Assembly (NCBI RefSeq): GCF_030704535.1
Contig: NC_081818.1
Span: 1,005,001 to 1,069,000, forward strand
Direction: 5' to 3'
DNA: 64,000 bases
DNA from: Vitis vinifera
Taxonomy: Eukaryota; Streptophyta; Magnoliopsida; Vitales; Vitaceae
Below, one piece after another: positions 48,243 to 60,470 of the stretch (its first letter is position 1; every line of letters starts with the position of its first letter). The translations under genes were made by a program, and so were the position numbers. The notes beneath the pieces were generated by a model that did no database searches, had not been told where the DNA came from, and saw only the letters and a list, made by a program, of their open reading frames with translations.

Positions 48243-48699
48243 TTAAAAATAATAATAATAATAACATATAGTTAAAAAAAACTTTATTCTAATTTGGAAT
48301 ATGTTCGGATAAAAAGCTTTTTCTTAACTATTTCTTTTCTAGGAGTCATATGCATTTAAATGACCACTTATTCAAGTCAACTTGCCCTCCAAACTTCAAA
48401 TCATACGTAGTATCATCATTTCTAAACTTCAAATGATACGTACAATCATCATTTCTACATCAAACATCAACTCACAATCAAATTATTACAAGTTATTCCA
48501 AACAATAAGGTGGACTATTTTTTATTTTTTATTTTTTATTTTTATTTTTTTTGAAAGAGAAGACGGTATACGCGAAATGCACTATCAAATCAAATGACAC
48601 GTGGATGTAACTTTAATTCGAATCATTCCCTTGTACCTTAGACCTGAATATCCTTCAATCAACATCATTTGTACTCTTGAAGCAATATAAATAAAGTAC

Positions 48700-49290
48700 C
48701 AATTAAAGAGAGATGCAAACTCAATGATATAATGGTTCGACAAACCTGTCTACCTGATTTCTATTTTCAAGATCTTTGTAAACTTAGATTCAATGAGGCA
48801 CTACAATTCCATTTAAGCTCAATGTCAACTTGAAGTCTTCAACAACCCTCAATCCAATATAATGATGGGTCAATACAAAAATGAAAAAAAAAAAGTTATG
48901 ACAATGGGGGTACATTAAATGGATTTGCAAGTGACACTTTAATTTGAGAGCCTTGAATAGGAGAAAAATGATAGATAAGAGAGTTAATGCAAATGTTCTA
49001 TAGTTAATAATTTCAATTTATAAAAAAACCAACTTTGGGCACCATTTTCTATGGAAGTCAACCTCAATTTGGGCAAACTTTGATTTGACTATAAGTCCTT
49101 TTTTAGCTTTAACTAACTCTCGATTGGACCTTAATTGGTGCTCAACTAGGAAATGTTGAGCAATTGTTGGCAACGCTTGTTAATTAAACCACATACACAC
49201 ACAAAAATAGATAATAAAGAAAAAAAATAAAAATTTTAACATAATTCGATGATCAATATGATCTTTATGTCCATAAAACGTATCATCACT
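48700..49290 (+). repeat. Dispersed repeat, further diverged copies
   Basis: Words 'gagatgcaaactcaatgatataatggttcg' in pieces at 48712-48740, and 'ataattcgatgatcaatatg' at about 49241, parallel those at 6780 and 44555. Between them, 49060-49160 has 'tttgacta' and 'caactagg' phrases like those at 7220-7330. Probably the relics of one element family. Confidence 0.4.
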
Positions 49291-50656
49291 CAATAATTCA
49301 TTAATTAAAACGAAAGAGAAAAATTATAATAATAAAACTCTAAAAAAATGATTAAATATATAATATGGGCAAACTCATTAATCAATACCTAAAAAAAAAA
49401 AATTCCAAAGACGCTACCCCTTCAACTCCACAAATTGATCAACCCCTAACACCCTAAGTGAAGCGCAATAGAATTAATTTATACTTCACAATCTAACAAC
49501 ATCAAGGTTTTAAAATAAATAGACAAGCTTTTGAAGTCTATATATATGAAAGTAATTTTAAAAAATAATTAAAAACGTCTTGAATTTATTTTAAAATATA
49601 AAAAATTATTTTATAAATCTTTTATATTTAGATTCCATCAAACATGCTTTTTTGAATTAAAAATTTATTTTTTATTTTTAATAATAAAAAATATTTTCAA
49701 CAGAAGTGTAACTCTTTCTATAGCAATTTACTTTTTTTCAACAAAAAAAAAAAAACTTAGTTGTAAAAATATTTTGAAAAGAAGAAAATGACAATTTCCA
49801 TGAATAATATTTTTCCAATTAATGTGGACATTCCTAGGAGCCATGTTGGACCGAGGACAGGCGTGCAGCACATTATGTACCTTGATGATATATATATTAT
49901 AATGATAAAAGAAGTCTAGTGATGTTGATATCAGTACATCACTATAATATGATGTGACTAGTGACCTTCACCGTGCCATAAACCCACCAATCATTAGTTG
50001 GTGCTCTAGATTTTCTTTTCCTTTTTCCTCCTCCTTTTCTTTTTCTCGGGAAAATTTCAAATCCCAAGCCCACCCATTTTCTATTTCCATATTCACAAAA
50101 TGATTGCCTCTCTTTTCCTTTCTCATCCCACTTTGGTGGATTGTGGACATAGTATTCTTGAAGTTATTGAAGTAATAATGATTTCTTGGATTTAAAGTAT
50201 TATAAATATGCCACGTTATCAAAACTTATAAATATTTTTTTTATTAATTATCAAAAAAATCACTTATTCACAATTTCAATATAAATATAGGATTCCTCAA
50301 TTCATTCCTTTTATAATCATCGCAACTTTAATTACTAACTCAAGCTTAACTTTAATTTAAAAACAATTAACATAAGCTCAACCCAAATCCAATCTATTTT
50401 TTTTTTTTTCTAAATTCGAGTTGATCAACCTAAACTAGAATTGGTCGAGTTATTAGGTCAAGTCCAATCTAATTTCCTTTCTCTAAATTTAAATTGATTT
50501 TGGGTTGATCAACCTAAGTTCAAATTAGTGGAGTTATTAGATTGCATGATTTAAAATATATTCATAACTTTGAATTCGAGATATTCAACTCAAATTCAAT
50601 CTAATGTGCATTCTTTTCTAAACTCGAATTGAATACGGGTTGATCAACCTAAACTC

Positions 50657-51234
50657 GAATTGGTTGAGTTATTAGTTCATAATTGTAAAATCAATTTTCA
50701 TTTAAATTAAATATTTATTTATTTTTCTCGTTATAAGAAAAAATACATATTTTATTGTTTTAATATTTTTAAATTTTGTATATATTTTAAAATTTCTTAG
50801 TAACCCTTAATATTTTCTTCAAATATCTTTTTTAGATTTTTTTATTGGAAAACTAACAGAAATATCTTTTTAATTGAAGAAAAAAAATCAACCTTTTAGT
50901 AATAATATTTGAAAGTATTTGGACTTTTTTAAAATCTAAATAAATGAATTGGTTGAGTTATTAGTTCATAATTGTAAAATCAATTTTCATTTAAATTAAA
51001 TATTTATTTATTTTTCTCGTTATAAGAAAAAATACATATTTTATTGTTTTAATATTTTTAAATTTTGTATATATTTTAAAATTTCTTAGTAACCCTTAAT
51101 ATTTTCTTCAAATATCTTTTTTAGATTTTTTTATTGGAAAACTAACAGAAATATCTTTTTAATTGAAGAAAAAAAATCAACCTTTTAGTAATAATATTTG
51201 AAAGTATTTGGACTTTTTTAAAATCTAAATAAAT
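50657..51234 (+). repeat. Seemingly perfect 289 bp tandem duplication
   Basis: The unit starting GAATTGGTTGAGTTATTAGT at 50657 repeats from 50946 to 51234. Reading both copies base by base I find no difference. The sequence is AT-rich and non-coding. Perfect identity in such DNA points to a very recent duplication or an assembly artefact. Confidence 0.92.
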
Positions 51235-51276
51235 GATGATGTCATCAAAAGTTTTATTAATATGTGATGTGACAGT

Positions 51277-51394
51277 AAGAATATATTTGATAGTGATTTT
51301 ATAAAGTATTTTTAGTTTTTATAATACTTAAAAGATAAAAAAATTTAAATGTTAAAAAGGTTAGAAACGTTTTCGAAGCAATCAAGCGGACTCT
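51277..51394 (+). repeat. MITE family 2 (Tourist-like), copy 1
   Basis: It has the layout of the family: 'tttgatagtgattttataaagtatttttag' split by changes at the left, 'aaatgttaaaaaggtt' in the middle and an inverted right end (cgaagcaatcaagcgg). It is more diverged than the copies at 52351 and 58369. Confidence 0.55.
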
Positions 51395-51830
51395 AAAACT
51401 AGAATATCTTCCACCATAATTTTTTTAATTAAAAAATAAAATAAAATAATCATATCTTATTATGATGGAGACTAAGCACGTGACTTAATTATGAGATTTT
51501 ACCAAATAGCCCTAAAATGACCTTTCCATATTATAAAAACCCACCTAAATTTGGAAAATGGGCAGGGCAATTTCGGGATAATGAAATAATTTTGGAGAAT
51601 CATCTTAGAAAGATGAGATTACGATGATTGATATGAATTTATTTTCCATAGTGATGGTGTGACGTGACGTGTCATAAGAGCTGAATTAAAATTAAAGCCA
51701 GCGTGTCTGTGGGGCCCACAGCATGCGTGACGGCTGTGGACCAGCCAATAGAAAATATTTTTTTTTATTATTAATGTGATGTAGCAGACGGCTGCCCTCT
51801 TTTAAGATGGCTGCTAGCATTGGAAGAGTG

Positions 51831-51995
51831 CCACGTGGACAGTGGGATTTTTTTGGGTCTCCTTTTTTATGATTAAAGGAATGTGGATAACATTTTCTTT
51901 TTTAAATTTCAAAATTCCACGTGGCACTTTTTTGAGTCTCCTTTTTTAAGATCGAAGGAATGTGGATAACATTTTCTTTTTGAAATTCAAAATTC
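51831..51995 (+). repeat. Tandem duplication of about 80 bp with a G-box in each copy
   Basis: CCACGTGG starts each unit (51831 and 51917). Both continue with 'gtctcctttttta', 'gaatgtggataacattttct' and 'caaaattc'. It lies about 1.5 kb upstream of the gene starting at 53459, beside 'gtgacgtgacgtgtcat' at 51658 and a CCAAT word at 51745. Confidence 0.8.
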
Positions 51996-52106
51996 TTAAT
52001 TTATTTTCTTATAAAATTGATTTAAATGTTGGAACTCTCTCGCCCCACTAACGTGCATTTTGAATTAATTAATTATCAAAATTCCTTTAACACTTAAATC
52101 TTATTT

Positions 52107-52560
52107 AATAACTATTTTTATCCAAAAAAATATAATAATAACCAAAAAAATAAAAAATAATTATTTATTTTTAAAAATAAAATAAAAACATAATGTTTTT
52201 AAATAATGTATTTTAATTGTATTTAATTATATTTACTTATTCTTTTAAGCGTTGTTTTAATAATTATATAAATATAAATAATGATTAAAAGTAAATTAAT
52301 ATAAATAAAATTTATTTTTAAAACATAAAAAACATGTTAGTTATATATTAAGAGTTTGTTTGATGGTGATTTTAAAAAATATTTATAATATTTTTAACAC
52401 TTAAAAATTTATATAATTCAAGTACTAGAAATGTTAAAAACGTTTTCTAAAATCACTATTAAACACACTTTAAATTTCCAAACAAACTTTTATTATACAA
52501 AATATCATAGAATATTTTCAAAAATTATTTTCCATATCGAAACGCATTTGAAAAATACAA
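52107..52560 (-). repeat. MITE family 1, copy 4, interrupted by a nested MITE
   Basis: The left part (52107-52350) and right part (52470-52560) match consecutive parts of family 1 in reverse orientation. The split is exactly filled by a family 2 MITE at 52351-52469. Confidence 0.6.
52351..52469 (+). mobile_element. MITE family 2 (Tourist-like), copy 2, nested
   Basis: Left end 'gtttgatggtgattttaaaa' and right end, inverted, 'gtttaatagtgattttagaa' are terminal inverted repeats. TTA flanks both sides (52348-52350 and 52470-52472). The element is 119 bp and non-coding. Confidence 0.75.
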
Positions 52561-53289
52561 GTCTACGAGAACATAGGTAAAAATTTACAGCCTACAAAGA
52601 GTTTTTTGGGTTACTATATACCCATGTTAGAGTCCGCATAAAATGGAGCTTTCCATCTCCAAGTCAAATTTGGAACAACTACTAACACATCTATTATCCA
52701 AAAATCTCTAGTTTTCAAATTCCTTCTTGTTACAAATAAATGTAACAGAAATCAATGAAACAATGAGTAGACTTTCCAATTTTAAGGAACTTAATGAGTT
52801 GGAATAAATTATAATTTCATTTAATATTCTAATTAACATCCTACATAAATTGTACTTTTTTTTTTAAAGCTATTAATTAATTAATCAAAAGGTCTAAAAA
52901 TAAGTTGTAATTCACTACACTACATTGAATGCAGGCATCTCAAGTTTTAACTTATTGTAACTAGCATTCGTTTTTAGTCAACACTTTCTCTTTCTTTTTT
53001 TTCTTTTTTTTTCTTTTTTCCTTTTTAATTTTTTTTAATAATAATCAATAATTTTATATTGGACAAAATAAATAAATATTAATAATGTAAAAATAAAAAT
53101 ATATAAATTCAACCCCAATTCTCTATTTACCGCCAGAAAAAAAAAAATCAATAAATGAAAATTGCGAAAAAAATCCAAACAAATTAACTAAAGAAAGGGG
53201 AGAATTTTTTGTTTCAACGAGTCCGGTACTAAAAGACTCCTAATGGAAGCCAATTACATCAGATCGATGGGTTAGTTTCCCTCTCTTTT

Positions 53290-53458
53290 CTCTCTGTATA
53301 TATTTTCTCTGCTTTTCCCTCTGTTTTCCCCTGTGTTTTTCTCCCTTCCCATTCACTAGTTGTTTTATCCGCGTCCGAGTTTCATGGGGGAGAGAATTGG
53401 TGCGTAAGAGAAGTGGGTTTGTGGAAAATTGTTGAGAAGTTAGCAGAACAAACCGGCC
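53290..53458 (+). promoter_or_regulatory. Probable core promoter and leader of the 53459 gene
   Basis: A pyrimidine-rich stretch (53275-53345, ctctcttttctctctg words) surrounds a TATATATT-like motif at about 53297, typical of plant Y-patch promoters. The leader would be about 110-130 nt. The start context gccATGGc is strong. Confidence 0.45.
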
Positions 53459-56400
53459 ATGGCTGGAGAAGATAGGTGGTTTAATGGGAGGCTTCCCCCT
53501 GCACCTCCCGAAGGTGGAGGGGATAACAATGGTGTTTTTGGTGATCCAAACATCCCCTTGTCCGGATTTTCTCATCCTGTTTCTGGGTTTCAGAGCTCTG
53601 GTTCAGGGTTTTCTAGTACCTTTTCTGGGCAAACGAACAACTTTGGCTCCTACTCCGGCCTCCCAAACTCCTTCTCCACGTTTTCTGGGGATACCAGCCA
53701 TGGAGTTGCCTTCAAGAGGATCAAGCTCGCAGACTCCAATTATCAGCCCACGGGTCATCACCCCGTTTTTCAGGTTCCACAACTGATCGATTCTGGCTTT
53801 TTTCTTTCTGGGTTTCTTGTTGAATCTTTTTTGCATGTCTATGCATGGTGGTTTTCTGTTCTTTCGCCATATTTCTCAAGCTTCTCCGCCCTCTTTGTTG
53901 CAGCTTTTTCTGGGTTTTAAAATTTTTTTTTTTTAAATTTTCCTGGGAATTGACTTTCTCGATTCCTTCGGTTCCAAGGATTGATTGTTTGGTTTGTTTG
54001 TATCTGTCAGCATTTAGCATTTTGAGCCACTTTTCAAGCTCTTCTTTTTCTGGATTGCATTGATAGCTTGTCTGGTAGCTTTTTCTGGATTGTCTTTGAT
54101 AGCTTTTCTGGATTTTCTTCTGGAAATTCATCTTCCGTTTCTTGTTTTATCGCCCTGTGTTTGGCATCTTTTTCTGGTTCTATCTGTTTCTTTCAGCCAT
54201 TTTCTCAGGATTTTCTCTTTGATTCTGTCTTTTTCTATCTTTCAAGAATGGTTTCATGATCTTGTTTGATTTAACTCTCTGCAGGAGGGAGTGGGAAACA
54301 TGGTGGAAAATCCAAATCCTCTCGGTTTAACATTGAGAAAAACCAGCTCTCTTCTGAACTTAATCGAAACGAGTTTAGCCAAGAAAAAAAGGACCTACTC
54401 AGAGCTGAATCAAGGATCTGATTACCTGAACCAGTACAGAATTCAACCAAAAAGACACGACTTTGTTCTTCCACAATCCTCAGAGAAGTTGAAGGCTACA
54501 AACTTCCCTGCACTACTACTCCAAATTGGAAGTTGGGTGGTATAATTCTACAATCCTTAAACTAAAAACCCGTGAAAGAAAATCGGTTTTCTTGTCCTTG
54601 ATTGATTCAGATCTCCTTATAGATTAAACACCCAGAAAGAAAAAGAAGTTTTTTTTCACAGAATTGTTGGTGTTTGTGCAGAGGGAATCCAGGTATGAAG
54701 GCCATCTGATTGCAAAATGCTACTACTCCAAGAGAAAACTAGTGTGGGAAATCCTGGAGGGCAGTCTCAAAAAGAAGATAGAAATACAATGGTCAGATAT
54801 TTCGGCCCTGAGAACAATCTGCATCGAAAATGATCCAACCATTCTTGAGCTTGAGGTTTGTTTACCTTAATTGTAGTTTCTTCCAAGTATGGAACTGAGA
54901 TTAAACAAATTTGTAGAACTTAGAAATTTTATGTCTTTCTGCAGTTAAAAAATCAACCTCAGTACTTTGGAGAGACAAATCCTCAGCCTAGAAAGCATAC
55001 TCTTTGGCAAAGGATTCCTGATTTCACTGGAGGACAAGCCCCCGTTTACAGGTTTTCTTTACCCTCTTTTTCCTTTTACACCTGTATTACCATATCTGTG
55101 TAAATGATTCCATTTTCGCTAGGAAAGCCTATACTTGATTGCATTGTATGAAGTTTAATTAGTTTTATTGAAAGACTGTTAGCAGATGATTATGTGGAAT
55201 TGGAAAGATTGTTGTTGGTTGCATATATGGTTTGTGTTTTTGGCATAACAGTCTGAATATTGTGTCGTTTTCGTGCTTGTCGTATTGGTAGGATTTTAAT
55301 TTGTTTCTTAAATGAGTATCCTATGCAGTCAGAAATTTTCATACTAATACCGTTAGTAGTTGATCGTTTCAACAGTTTCAGCGGTCCTTAAACGGTTTTT
55401 CTCATGCATGCAGCCTTCAAAAAGCATCTATAAGACTAAGCTAACTGGTTTCTGTTTCCTTGACCCTAAAAGCCGATTTTGTCGTATATGTATATATACT
55501 GTGTTCTGTTGAGTACTTCTGATGTTTGCATACATTTTTAATCTTACCTTGTTTCTGATGTTCTTCTGCAGAAGGCATTTGCTCAAGTTCCCTCCAGGAG
55601 TGCTTGGCAAACAATTTGAGAAGCTTCTGCAATGTGATAATCGGCTATACACCTTGAGCCTAGAGCCTTTTCCTAATTTTTCATATCCTTTCTTCCCACC
55701 AAGCAACAACAATGAACTAAATTTCAGTAAGGGACATAGGCCAGAGAAAGCCCCCAGGCTGCTTCTTTCTCCTTCAAGTAACCCGACATCTTTAGCTCCT
55801 GCTCAGCCCCTGCAAACATTCAAGCAAACATCTGTACAGCCTGCTGGTAGCTGGGACTCAACTTCCCCAATGTCAGGTAACTAATTGCATACTACTCTTT
55901 ATGGTTTTAGGCCTTTGGTCCTCAAAAGGGCTGTGCACTGATTCCTTTTCTTTGATGTTTTTGTGATGACTTAGTTATGGAATTTTCACCTATAGATGAG
56001 GCCGGCAACAACCATGGAGCTAAAAAGCCGAAGGCTGCATTCTGGGGACAAGGGGTAAGCATGGTGACTGGCAACACTGTGAGTGGTTTCTCAGGAAGAG
56101 GTGAGGTTCAAGGGATACCATATATTGTTCCTGCAATCCAAGCCAATCAAGACTATGGATTGCAAGACTGTCAGGCACCGAATCATTCTCAGAACGAAGA
56201 ATTGGGGGGGCTTGATGGAAGAGATCCGTTTATGCGCAATGCGGACGAGCACTTGCTAGATGACACACAAGCTGCGTGTTCTGATGAGGAAACACTCCTT
56301 GCTAAGGTCAGGTCCATGGGTTCACTGATCCAGCCAGAACAGCAAGTGCAGCCAGCGGATGGTAACAATAGAAATGAAATGGGGTTTGGCGAAGACATAA

Positions 56401-57020
56401 ACCAAGCTGAGGAGCCAGTTCAGCCTGCTGCTGAAATGGAGTTTGGGGGAGAAATACTTGCAGACCAGAATCCACTCGAGAAGAGTGATAATGAAAGGGA
56501 GCTTAATATGACAAATGAACAATTCCTTCTGCTTAGTGAAATGCAGTATGCACCTGAACTGCTCGCAAGTCCACAGTTCGTTTCGCAAACTACGAACATG
56601 GATTTTGGGCAAGAAATAGTTCCAGCACATGAGCTGCTCGCAAATCCACAGTTTGTTTCTCAAAATACGAACATGGAATTCAGGCAAGAAACAGTCCCAA
56701 GGCACCATTTTCCTGTTTTCATTGAGAATCAGCAGCCCAACTTTCAGACTGTCCATTGGGTGCCTCGGCCTCAATTTCCCAATCACTTGGTACTTTCCCA
56801 AGAAAATCAGCTGATATTAAATGCTCCTCCACCTCAAGTTTTGGGTGAGAATCAGATGATGCATTTTGAGGGAAACAACAACTTGATAGCTTCTCAGTTC
56901 TTGAATGGGAATGAGCTGATGCAACACAACTGCTCAAGACCTTCATATCCTTACAACTTTCCAGGCACAGAAGGGGATAATTTTGGTAATATTAATGGGG
57001 GGAATCAGTATTGGGGATGA
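53459..57020 (+). CDS. Plant-specific conserved protein, probably TRFL8-like, 6 exons, 733 aa
   Basis: Exons are 53459-53773, 54285-54539, 54682-54855, 54945-55051, 55572-55876 and 55975-57020. They total 2202 nt with consistent phases and GT-AG borders. The N-terminal 105 residues are low-complexity, with repeated SGF/FSG/GS words. Exons 2-5 hold a conserved core: a helix RKTSSLLNLIETSL, then FPALLLQIGSWV, YEGHLIAKCYYSKRKLVWEI, KKKIEIQWSDI, NPQPRKHTLWQ and RRHLLKFPPGVLGKQFEKL. I recall this core from a plant family annotated TRF-like 8; no Myb/telobox domain is visible, so a telomere role should not be assumed. The C-terminal 350 residues are Gln/Asn/Glu-rich with an internal duplication (see separate finding), suggesting a disordered nuclear regulator. 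Reaction and partners are unknown. Confidence 0.8.
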
Positions 57021-57239
57021 TGGAGAAGAATGGAAGAAGAGAGGGGAAGGCCCAGGAGGCTGAATGTAGATGAGGGTTATTTTTGGGTCACACCCTTCAT
57101 AGTTTTTCTTGCTTTTGTAGATTATGGAAGATAGCTATAGGTCCAATTTTCCTTTTAATATCTAGGTTTTGTTCTCCTTTTTGTTTATGTTCTAGATAGA
57201 TAAACCTTTGAAATGCCTTCAATCATTGATTCAAACAAA

Positions 57240-58360
57240 AGTTCTAAGCTTTCATATTTGTTTCGTTGAATCATTCTCGCTGCTTTTGTGCATGTTGCGT
57301 GCAACCTATGTGTAATCATAATTTGGCACGGTTCTCATATCAGACCCTCATTAGTATATAGATGGATAGAAAGTTTATATGATCTTGTTGTATATTGCGA
57401 AAGGAGGTGTAGACAAATATGAACCGACATCCTACTGACCATATTGGAGCTTTTGAGTGCGACAAAAGGAGCATTCTCAAAATCTCCAAAGAGATACTTC
57501 AAAATCATCATGGTTCTACGTTGTTCGTTCTGCTATTGTAAGTTCTTTTTGTAATCAATGCACTTTATATTCTTTCCGAGTACTATAGCTTTTCTCCTTT
57601 TACTCTTTTAGTACAAGTTTTCCATTTTTTTCTATGCTAGCCTATAGATGCTACATGGGGCGCCAAGCAATGTGACTTCGATCTGCCTTGAAGTAGTATC
57701 TTTGCATCCTAACTTGTCGTAGGATAACATATGGACCAGCAAGAAGCTTTTTACATTATCGAAAAATGAAGGTGGCTCGTACCAAGGCATGTTTAGGATT
57801 AAGGTATATTTTACTTTTGCCTCGGGCGGGCAAATGAGAACTTCAATGAAAATGGTGAGCAATAGGAACTTAGTACTTCCTCATGTTTCAAATGATAATC
57901 AACTCGTGCATCTAAATGGTAACAACTGAAAAACTCTTCAAAGTTTCAAATGAGAATCATCTAATACATCTCAATAGAAAAGCATTAATTGATAGCTAAT
58001 TAAGGTTTTAATGAAAATCATCTTGGCTCCTCTTACATTCCTAAGTTGTAAATGTGAATAAGGCAATGCATTTAAATGACAAGGATCAGATGAAACATCT
58101 TAATGAGGACAACTCATTGCATCCATATAATATGCCTTTCCATATTTGGAAGCAAAGGATTTTTCTAAGGTTGATGTCTTTGATGGGAAGATGTAGAACC
58201 TATTATCGGAATTGCAACTCCAAATGTTGTCATTCCTATATAAGCTAAGGGGGACAAGTCCTTTAAATGACACATAGGAACCTGGCATTTAAATTGAGGA
58301 AACTCTCAAGCATATTGAAGAGACGATCATCTTAAAGTATGACACATATTAATCAAATAT
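57240..58360. other. Intergenic, no supported gene
   Basis: The sequence is near average in composition with only short frames and no recognisable family or tRNA. Phrases such as 'tttcaaatgataatcaactcgtgcatctaaatg' and 'tttcaaatgagaatcatctaatacatctcaa' (57880-57990) repeat loosely and resemble words of the upstream gene's last exon (gagaatcagatgatgcat, 56848). This stretch may contain a decayed duplicate of that exon. Confidence 0.4.
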
Positions 58361-58368
58361 CTAACTTA

Positions 58369-58487
58369 AAGTGCGTTTGATAGTAATTTTAGAAAGTGTT
58401 TTTAGTCTTTTAATACTTGAAAAATGAAAATTTTCAAATGTTAAAAAGATAAAAAAACACTTCCTAAAATCACCATCAAACGCAATC
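58369..58487 (+). mobile_element. MITE family 2 (Tourist-like), copy 3
   Basis: Left end 'gcgtttgatagtaattttag' and right end, inverted, 'gcgtttgatggtgattttag' are nearly identical terminal repeats. TTA occurs on both sides (58366-58368 and 58488-58490). It is 119 bp, the same length as the copy at 52351. Confidence 0.85.
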
Positions 58488-58615
58488 TTAATAAGACTCA
58501 ATGAACAATAAAAAAACCTCTATTGAAAGTTTGAGCAATAAACTTAGCCATGTATCCAACTTCCTCCCACTTTAATGGAATGAATGTTGAAGACATTTAA
58601 AAAAGTAAGGATGAT

Positions 58616-59798
58616 TGTATTAGAGAAAGTTAATGTTATCCTTAATTTACATAATGGTATTTATCTATTTATTATATATTAGTTTGAATTAGAATAGAAT
58701 ATAGAATTTGAATTAGAATAGAAATTTACTATTAGTTGAATTATAGTAGGAGATAGAGTTTGAATTATAGTATTTTCTTTCTCTATATGGGATCAAAGCC
58801 TTCGAATCCTAAACCCTAATCTCAACTTGGAGCAAATTTAGGGTGTAAGGCTTAGGCCTTGCACGCCTCCCCTATACCTCCCTACCATAAATGATAGTGA
58901 CCTTACTATGTCTATGTATTGTCAATGTCTCATTCCCTATAGCCTTTAATGCAATATCCTGGTTTCAATGTCTCTTTCCCTACCATCTCTAATGCAGTAT
59001 TTTGAAATTCCTTTTTATAGCTAAGAGCTCCAAATTTTCTTGATTCAAATCTACTAGAATTTTCTTCTCCTTTGCTTCCTACTAGTGCTGGTTCCCTTAA
59101 TTTAATATATACTTTTTTTTTTTATTACCTTCAACTCTACCTCTATCTCTTTCTCTAAAAGCTTTCTCAAAGATTTGATTGCTTTCTTGCATGTCTTGGG
59201 AAAACAAACATGCTCATGTTCATTAACCTTTACTTGAAAGCTACCATATACTATGTCTTCTCCTTTACCTCTTATATCATCTACTACATTAGTTTCAAAA
59301 ACATTATTTAGTTTGATGTTAAATAAGGCTCCTAATCCTACTCTTCATTCAATAAACTTTCTTTTTACAAGTTTCTCAAAGTTTTTGGAAATTCAGCTTA
59401 GAAAGATCTCACTACTCTTGTCTAATCTTTCAATCATCAAGTCGAATCCACTTGTCGTCTGGATCCAAGGAGATCGCCCTCCATGGAAGTTGAATACATC
59501 GTAATCTATTTTCTTTTCTCTCAAGACCAAGATTGGAATCTCCGATCAAAGCTCCATCTTGCAAGGACATGTTAGAGAAAGTTAATATTATTCTTAATTT
59601 ACATATTGATATTTATCTATTTATTATATATTAGTTTGAATTAGAATAGAATATATAATTTAAATTATAATAGAAGTTTACAATTAATTTAATTCTCGTA
59701 GGAGATAGAGTTTGAATTATAATAGAACTTAAATGTATTTATATATAAATATTCATCATCATCAATGAAAATAATAAGTCATATTTTCTTTCTCTATA
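58616..59798 (+). mobile_element. Small non-autonomous copia-like LTR element with two LTRs
   Basis: The left LTR (58616-58787) and right LTR (59570-59798) both start TGT.TTAGAGAAAGTTAAT and end TATTTTCTTTCTCTATA. The left copy lacks about 60 bp that the right copy has near its end. Directly after the left LTR, TGGGATCAAAGCC resembles the plant copia primer-binding site for initiator Met-tRNA (TGGTATCAGAGC). The internal 780 bp has no gag or pol, so the element depends on enzymes supplied by others. The target duplication is not clear (gat on both sides). Confidence 0.8.
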
Positions 59799-59811
59799 GA
59801 TTGGAGGTTAA

Positions 59812-60036
<225 letters not shown>

Positions 60037-60470
60037 AGAAGATAGATCATAGATATTTATAATCAATCATTTACACTACGGGTAGGAAGAATAGTATTTC
60101 ATTGCTACAAATATGGTCATAGTGATCCTCCTATTCAACTACTTCAACCATTTCCGAACACCTCATAGCGTTTTCAGGGCATCCGAGGATTCGATCATTT
60201 ATGTATGATTTGATTTCTCGTACACTGCCCCTTCTAATGCTAATGGGTTTCGAAGAAAAAAATCCTTTATTGATCCATAAATTGACCTAGGTAAATCCAT
60301 GAACTCAATTGGATTATTCCTATTCTTAATAAGCACCTGAACCGTGAATTGTCTTATGACTCATCAATCAGATAGATTCATTTTTTGAAAGAACTGAACT
60401 GTTCAAATTTCAAAATGATAGAACAATTGGCCTTTTGAACAATTAACTCTAACAAAAACCATGTTTTAAG
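60037..60470 (+). other. Probable continuation of the plastid-derived insertion
   Basis: The bases after the petB stop keep a plastid-spacer look (balanced composition, few homopolymers) until about 60470, where AT-rich nuclear DNA resumes. The first part follows petB as a petB-petD spacer would. I cannot prove from memory that all of it is collinear with the plastid genome. Confidence 0.5.

Noticed and set aside
53845..54269. Plus-strand frames rich in Phe, Ser and Leu between exons 1 and 2 of the 53459 gene
   Set aside because: This is the T-rich intron 1; the exon borders and phases work without it.
59253..59504. Open frame of 83 codons in the internal part of the copia-like element
   Set aside because: It has no gag, protease, integrase or reverse-transcriptase motif and a composition expected by chance.
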